This document shows positions 60,466-64,000 of a DNA stretch of 64,000 nt, in pieces; within the stretch, counting starts at the first letter, position 1, and the number at the start of each line of letters is the position of its first letter. The notes under the pieces are model-generated. The model was not told where the DNA came from. It ran no database searches and saw nothing but the letters and a program-made list of their open reading frames with translations. Origin of the DNA: Parapristionchus giblindavisi (Eukaryota; Nematoda; Chromadorea; Rhabditida; Diplogasteridae); contig CALSFV010000291.1 in the NCBI GenBank assembly GCA_943737045.1, forward strand, positions 124,001 to 188,000, in the 5' to 3' direction. A program made the translations under genes and the position numbers.

Positions 60466-61188
60466 GTAAGTGCGGCACAGAGTACGGAAGGTCAGAGCTG
60501 TGACTACCATAATCTTTTAATAGTAACGGTAGTTTATCAGTGGTTCTTGTTTTGCACTGTGGTTACCGTAATCCCTCTAGTTACCGTAATCTCCTAAAGT
60601 ACCGTAATCTTTTGGCTACCGTAATCCTTGGTCTTTCTGTGACCTTTTCACTTCGTCAAACTGCCTCGATATGTATTCCATAGGAACGTTTATGGTCCGT
60701 CTCCCTTTCCTGTCTTTATGATTTGTCTGACACACCAATTGACTCTCTTTCTCTCCCTCTCTTCCTCTCTCCCTCTCTCTTTCCCTCTCCCTCTCCCTAA
60801 AATCGGTCTTACGCCCTCTTTCCGGAGTCATTACAGCACAGAAAAGACAAAGTATATGAAAGCAGAGGGGAGGTGGAGGTAGAGGCAGAGGTAGAGGCAG
60901 AGGTAGAGGTAGAGGGAGAAAACCAAACATCCATTGGAGTATGAGAAATGGTGACAGTCCTGTAGTAAATGGACATGATATGCCTCGTGAGCACAAAACA
61001 GACCATATATCAACCGCGACAAGCTTGCATGCCATAAGTTTACTTGAAATCGTAAGAGCACAACTTAGTTAACCTAAGCACTACCTTAGTTCTTAAGAAA
61101 ATGGCTTGATTGAATATCTATCTCATAAGAAAACGATTTATGACAGTCCTTACTTTTACAATTGTATGACTCATAAAACACGCTATCT
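60466..61188. other. Start of the GPCR's sixth intron, low complexity
   Basis: Several TACCGTAATC copies (60560-60630), a CT tract (60745-60800) and GAGGTAGAGGCAGAGGTAGA-type repeats (60865-60918). No exon that could supply TM6 is visible. Confidence 0.6.
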
Positions 61189-61946
61189 GAGAAAGTCGTC
61201 ATATGTGTGGTATCGACGAACAATGGATTTTTCTGTTTTATGTATGATAATTACAGGCTCTATGAGTGTAGTTCACTGGTACTTGGAAATTCCTTCCAAT
61301 TGAAAATTCGCTTCAGGAAGTGACCACACAACGATTTGGCAACTTTTCCTAAAAAGTTTATTTCGAATCCAATCGATTCGGGAGTGGGTGCAATGGACTC
61401 CATGGCGAATTCTAAGAAACTATTCCTGAGAAAAGTTTTTTGATCAAAGATCAACGAAGGCTGAAATTCTGGAATTTTAACAAAAAAAAAGTCACATTAA
61501 ATTAATTCTCACTATTTTTCCATGGCCCAGGTAAATTTTTTATTTGCTCAATAGCTTCTGCATATTATATTACACCTTTATTTTAAAAGTGGTAATTTTT
61601 GAAATCTGGGAAAATTGTAAACGAATCAATTTTGTTTGCTGTATTCAATTGTGGTGAGGATTGGCGACTTTTCCTAAAAAGTTTATTTCTGATTCAATCG
61701 ATTCGGGACTGGGCGCATTCCAATCCTTGTCTAATTCTAAGAAACTATTGCTTACAAGGGAAGTATAGTGCGCCGGTCCCGGACTTCGGAATGGGACATA
61801 TACCATTCGATAGGTCTCCAAAATATAAGACTCCCATATTAAGGATTTTGGCAACGTACCCCTGGGGGCCGAGTAATTTGCATATTTCTGACTGTCTTTT
61901 TTTTTCGCCCTACAATGAGATCCAGTCTCTGTGAGATCTAGAGCAA

Positions 61947-62020
61947 GCGGTGGTGGCCGGATGGATAAGAGGATTGTCTCTATATCTTTTGCTCGTTAGT
62001 TCGATTCCCACACAAGTTCA
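61947..62020 (+). tRNA. tRNA-like module in the left arm
   Basis: TGGCCGGATGGATAAGAGG (A box) and AGTTCGATTCCC (B box). The arms pair poorly. It is mirrored at 62928-62999 in the right arm. Confidence 0.45.
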
Positions 62021-62253
62021 ACTTCTTTTGCTATTTTTATATGTATGAAAATCTTACAAAAATTATTTAAAAATCAATCAACAATATTTTGCATTATCAT
62101 ATGATAATGATAATAAAAATACAATTTATAATTTTTACAAAGAATAATGATTATGATTATAATTTATGATAGTTTAAAATAAAAATCGAATTCATTATTT
62201 TCAATTGTTGTTTTTTGTAACATTTTCCCTTACGTGGAGTGGACAGGCGGTCG

Positions 62254-62642
62254 TTAAAGATGTAGGCCTGCGAATACGTTCGTAAATATATTATAAAAGC
62301 GATTCATTCTTGATAATAGCGCTCCTAACGCTCTGGAAAAGTAAAAGTAAATTTACAATCCGTTATTCAAGGCACATCTGACCTTCAAACATACTCCTTC
62401 AAATATTTCATAAAAAATGTACCCGAATCCTTCGCTGCATAAATCCTCACAAGGATACGTGTTATATACTATGAATCTATACCGAGGACTCATCGATTTG
62501 AGATAATTGATTTTTACCGTTTGTTCATGAAAGATTATCGTAACCCCTAATTACTGCATACCGAGCGTTAGGAGCGCTATTATCAAGAATTAATCGTTTT
62601 CATAATGTATTTACGAAAATATTAGCAGGTCTCTATCTTTAA
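62254..62642. mobile_element. TTAA-flanked MITE at the centre of the giant palindrome
   Basis: TTAAAGATGTAGGCCTGCGA at the left, TAGCAGGTCTCTATCTTTAA at the right; inner arms include AATAGCGCTCCTAACGCTC / GAGCGTTAGGAGCGCTATT. The flanks outside the TTAA (GGACAGGCGGTCG and CGACCGCCAGTCC) are complementary to each other, so the target was the symmetric centre of the host element. Confidence 0.87.
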
Positions 62643-62927
62643 CGACCGCCAGTCCACTCCACGTATGGGGAAAATGTTACAAAAAACAACAATTGGAAAT
62701 AATTAATTCGATTTTCATTTTAAACTATCATAAATTAAAATCATATCAATATATTCAATATAATTACCATTATAGTCACAATCATTATAATCACCATTAC
62801 ATTATAAATTGTAATTTTGATAGTCATTTTCATATAGTAATGTAAAATATGTAGTGTTGATTGATTTTTAAATGATTTTTGTAAGATTTTCATACATAGA
62901 AAAATAGCAAAAGAAGTTGAACTTGTG

Positions 62928-62999
62928 TGGGAATCGAACTCACGAGCAAAAGATATAGAGACAATCCTCTTATCCATCCGGCCACCACCGCTTGCTCTA
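62928..62999 (-). tRNA. tRNA-like module in the right arm
   Basis: Minus-strand copy of the module at 61947-62020, with GAGTTCGATTCCC as B box and the same A box. Confidence 0.45.
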
Positions 63000-64000
63000 G
63001 ATCTCACAGAGACTGGATCTCATTGTAGGGCGAAAAAAAAGACAGTCAGAAATATGCAAATTACTCGGCCCCCAGGGGTACGTTGCCAAAATCCTTAATA
63101 TGGGAGTCTTCTATTTTGGAGACCTATCGAATGGTATATGTCCCATTCCGAAGTCCGGGACCGGCGCACTATACTTCCCTTGTTAGGAGAGTTTTTCGAT
63201 CAACGGTCAACGAACGCTGGAATTGGGAATTTTCGAAAAAAAATGCTTACATTAAATTAATTATCACTTTTTTCCATGGCGAATGTAAACTTTTTATTTG
63301 CTCGATCGCTTCTACATAGTGAGAATTATGGAAAATAGTGAGAATTAATTTAATGTAAACATTTTTTTCGAAAATTCCCAATTCCAGCGTTCGTTGACCG
63401 TTGATCGAAAAACTCTCCTAAGTAATAGTTTCTTAGAATTAGACAAGGATTGGAATGCGCCCAGTCCCGAATCGATTGGATTCTAAATAAACTTTTTAGG
63501 AAAAGTCGCCAATCCACACCACAATTGAATACAGCAAACAAAATTGATTCGTTTACAATTTTCCCAGATTTCAAAAATTACCACTTTTAAAATAAAGGTG
63601 TAATATAATATGCAGAAGCTATTGAGCAAATAAAAAATTTACCTGGGCCATGGGAAAATAGTGAGAATTAATTTAATGTGATTTTTTTTTGTTAAAATTC
63701 CCGAATTTCAGCCTTCGTTGATCTTTGATCAAAAAACTTTTCTCAGCAATAGTTTCTTAGAATTCGCCACGCCAAGGAGTCCATTGCACCCACTCCCGAA
63801 TCGATTGGATTCGAAATAAACTTTTTAGGAAAAGTCGCCAAATCGTTGTGTGGTCACCTCCTGAAGCGAATTTTCAATTGGAAGGAATTTCCAAGTACCA
63901 GTGAAATACACTCATGGTGCCTGTAATTATCATACATAAAACAGCAAAATCCATTTTTCGTCGATACCAAAAAAAATATTCAGTTGTTCAATTTTCTCAG

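Larger units (their letters stand above)
61189..64000. mobile_element. Giant palindromic element, at least 2.8 kb, runs off the window
   Basis: The left arm begins at or before 61189 (CTGAGAAAGTCG); the right arm mirrors it to the last base (TTTTCTCAG). Landmarks on both sides: CACTGGTACTTGGAAATTCC, ATTCGGGAGTGGGTGCAATG, GGTCCCGGACTTCGGAATGG and CCCCTGGGGGCCGAG. An extra palindrome (about 63180-63425) in the right arm indicates a rearrangement. A MITE sits at the centre (62254-62642). Degenerate relatives at 3940-4930 and 8860-8970. It is in the GPCR intron. Confidence 0.87.

Noticed and set aside
63992..64000. TTTTCTCAG at the window end as a splice acceptor for the missing GPCR exon
   Set aside because: It is the mirror of CTGAGAAAG at 61189, that is, the arm of the palindromic element; no coding sequence can be seen after it.

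Overview
This window is nuclear DNA from a nematode, most likely a member of the Rhabditida; I cannot name the species. Three genes on the + strand can be assembled exon by exon from splice sites and reading phase. (1) The C-terminal half of a ZYG-11-like protein (671-11486, 8 exons; the start lies left of the window). (2) A complete Srt-class seven-transmembrane chemoreceptor (31109-36133, 10 exons, about 322 residues). (3) The 5' part of a peptide-receptor-type rhodopsin-family GPCR of the nematode NPR group (58881-60465, 5 exons; it continues past the window). Srt receptors are a nematode-specific family, and the short introns with TTTCAG-type acceptors fit. There is no sign of operons, ribosome-binding sites or other bacterial features.

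Most of the rest is transposon-derived. A CR1-like LINE with an open 784-codon endonuclease/reverse-transcriptase frame lies on the minus strand (37736-40296). Two 3' fragments of the same family are at 893-1112 and 18790-18975, and an unrelated non-LTR 3' end is at 52138-52262. Non-autonomous inverted-repeat DNA elements are very dense, from 100-bp palindromes to arms of about 1 kb (16221-18153, 61189-64000, 49179-50218, 43295-44141, 10104-11261 and 32279-33353). Many are nested, and they account for nearly all the length of the long introns.

RNA genes: a well-folded tRNA-Trp(CCA) at 18295-18366 and three intact tRNA-Lys(CTT) genes. Two further tRNA-Lys copies are decayed. The tRNA-Lys copies sit inside a longer dispersed repeat. 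Several inverted-repeat elements carry degenerate tRNA-like modules with recognisable Pol III A and B boxes.

The most unusual signal is a group of elements that share a terminus of the type TTAAAGNTGGAGNCCCGCGA and TTAA flanks but carry different interiors. Two carry a tRNA-like module. One (62254-62642) sits at the exact centre of a larger palindrome, and removing it with one TTAA restores that palindrome. Other points of interest are a 680-bp inverted-repeat element carrying a gag-like ORF (20287-20966), an exon-like passenger inside an element in the Srt intron, and a 380-bp insertion with a clean 10-bp target duplication (26446-26825).

Layout: 1-11.5 kb ZYG-11 exons among transposons; 11.5-31 kb transposons, tRNAs, a minisatellite and unidentified coding-like pieces; 31-36 kb Srt receptor; 36-58.8 kb LINE, foldback elements and microsatellites; 58.9-64 kb GPCR plus a giant palindrome in its sixth-exon-side intron.
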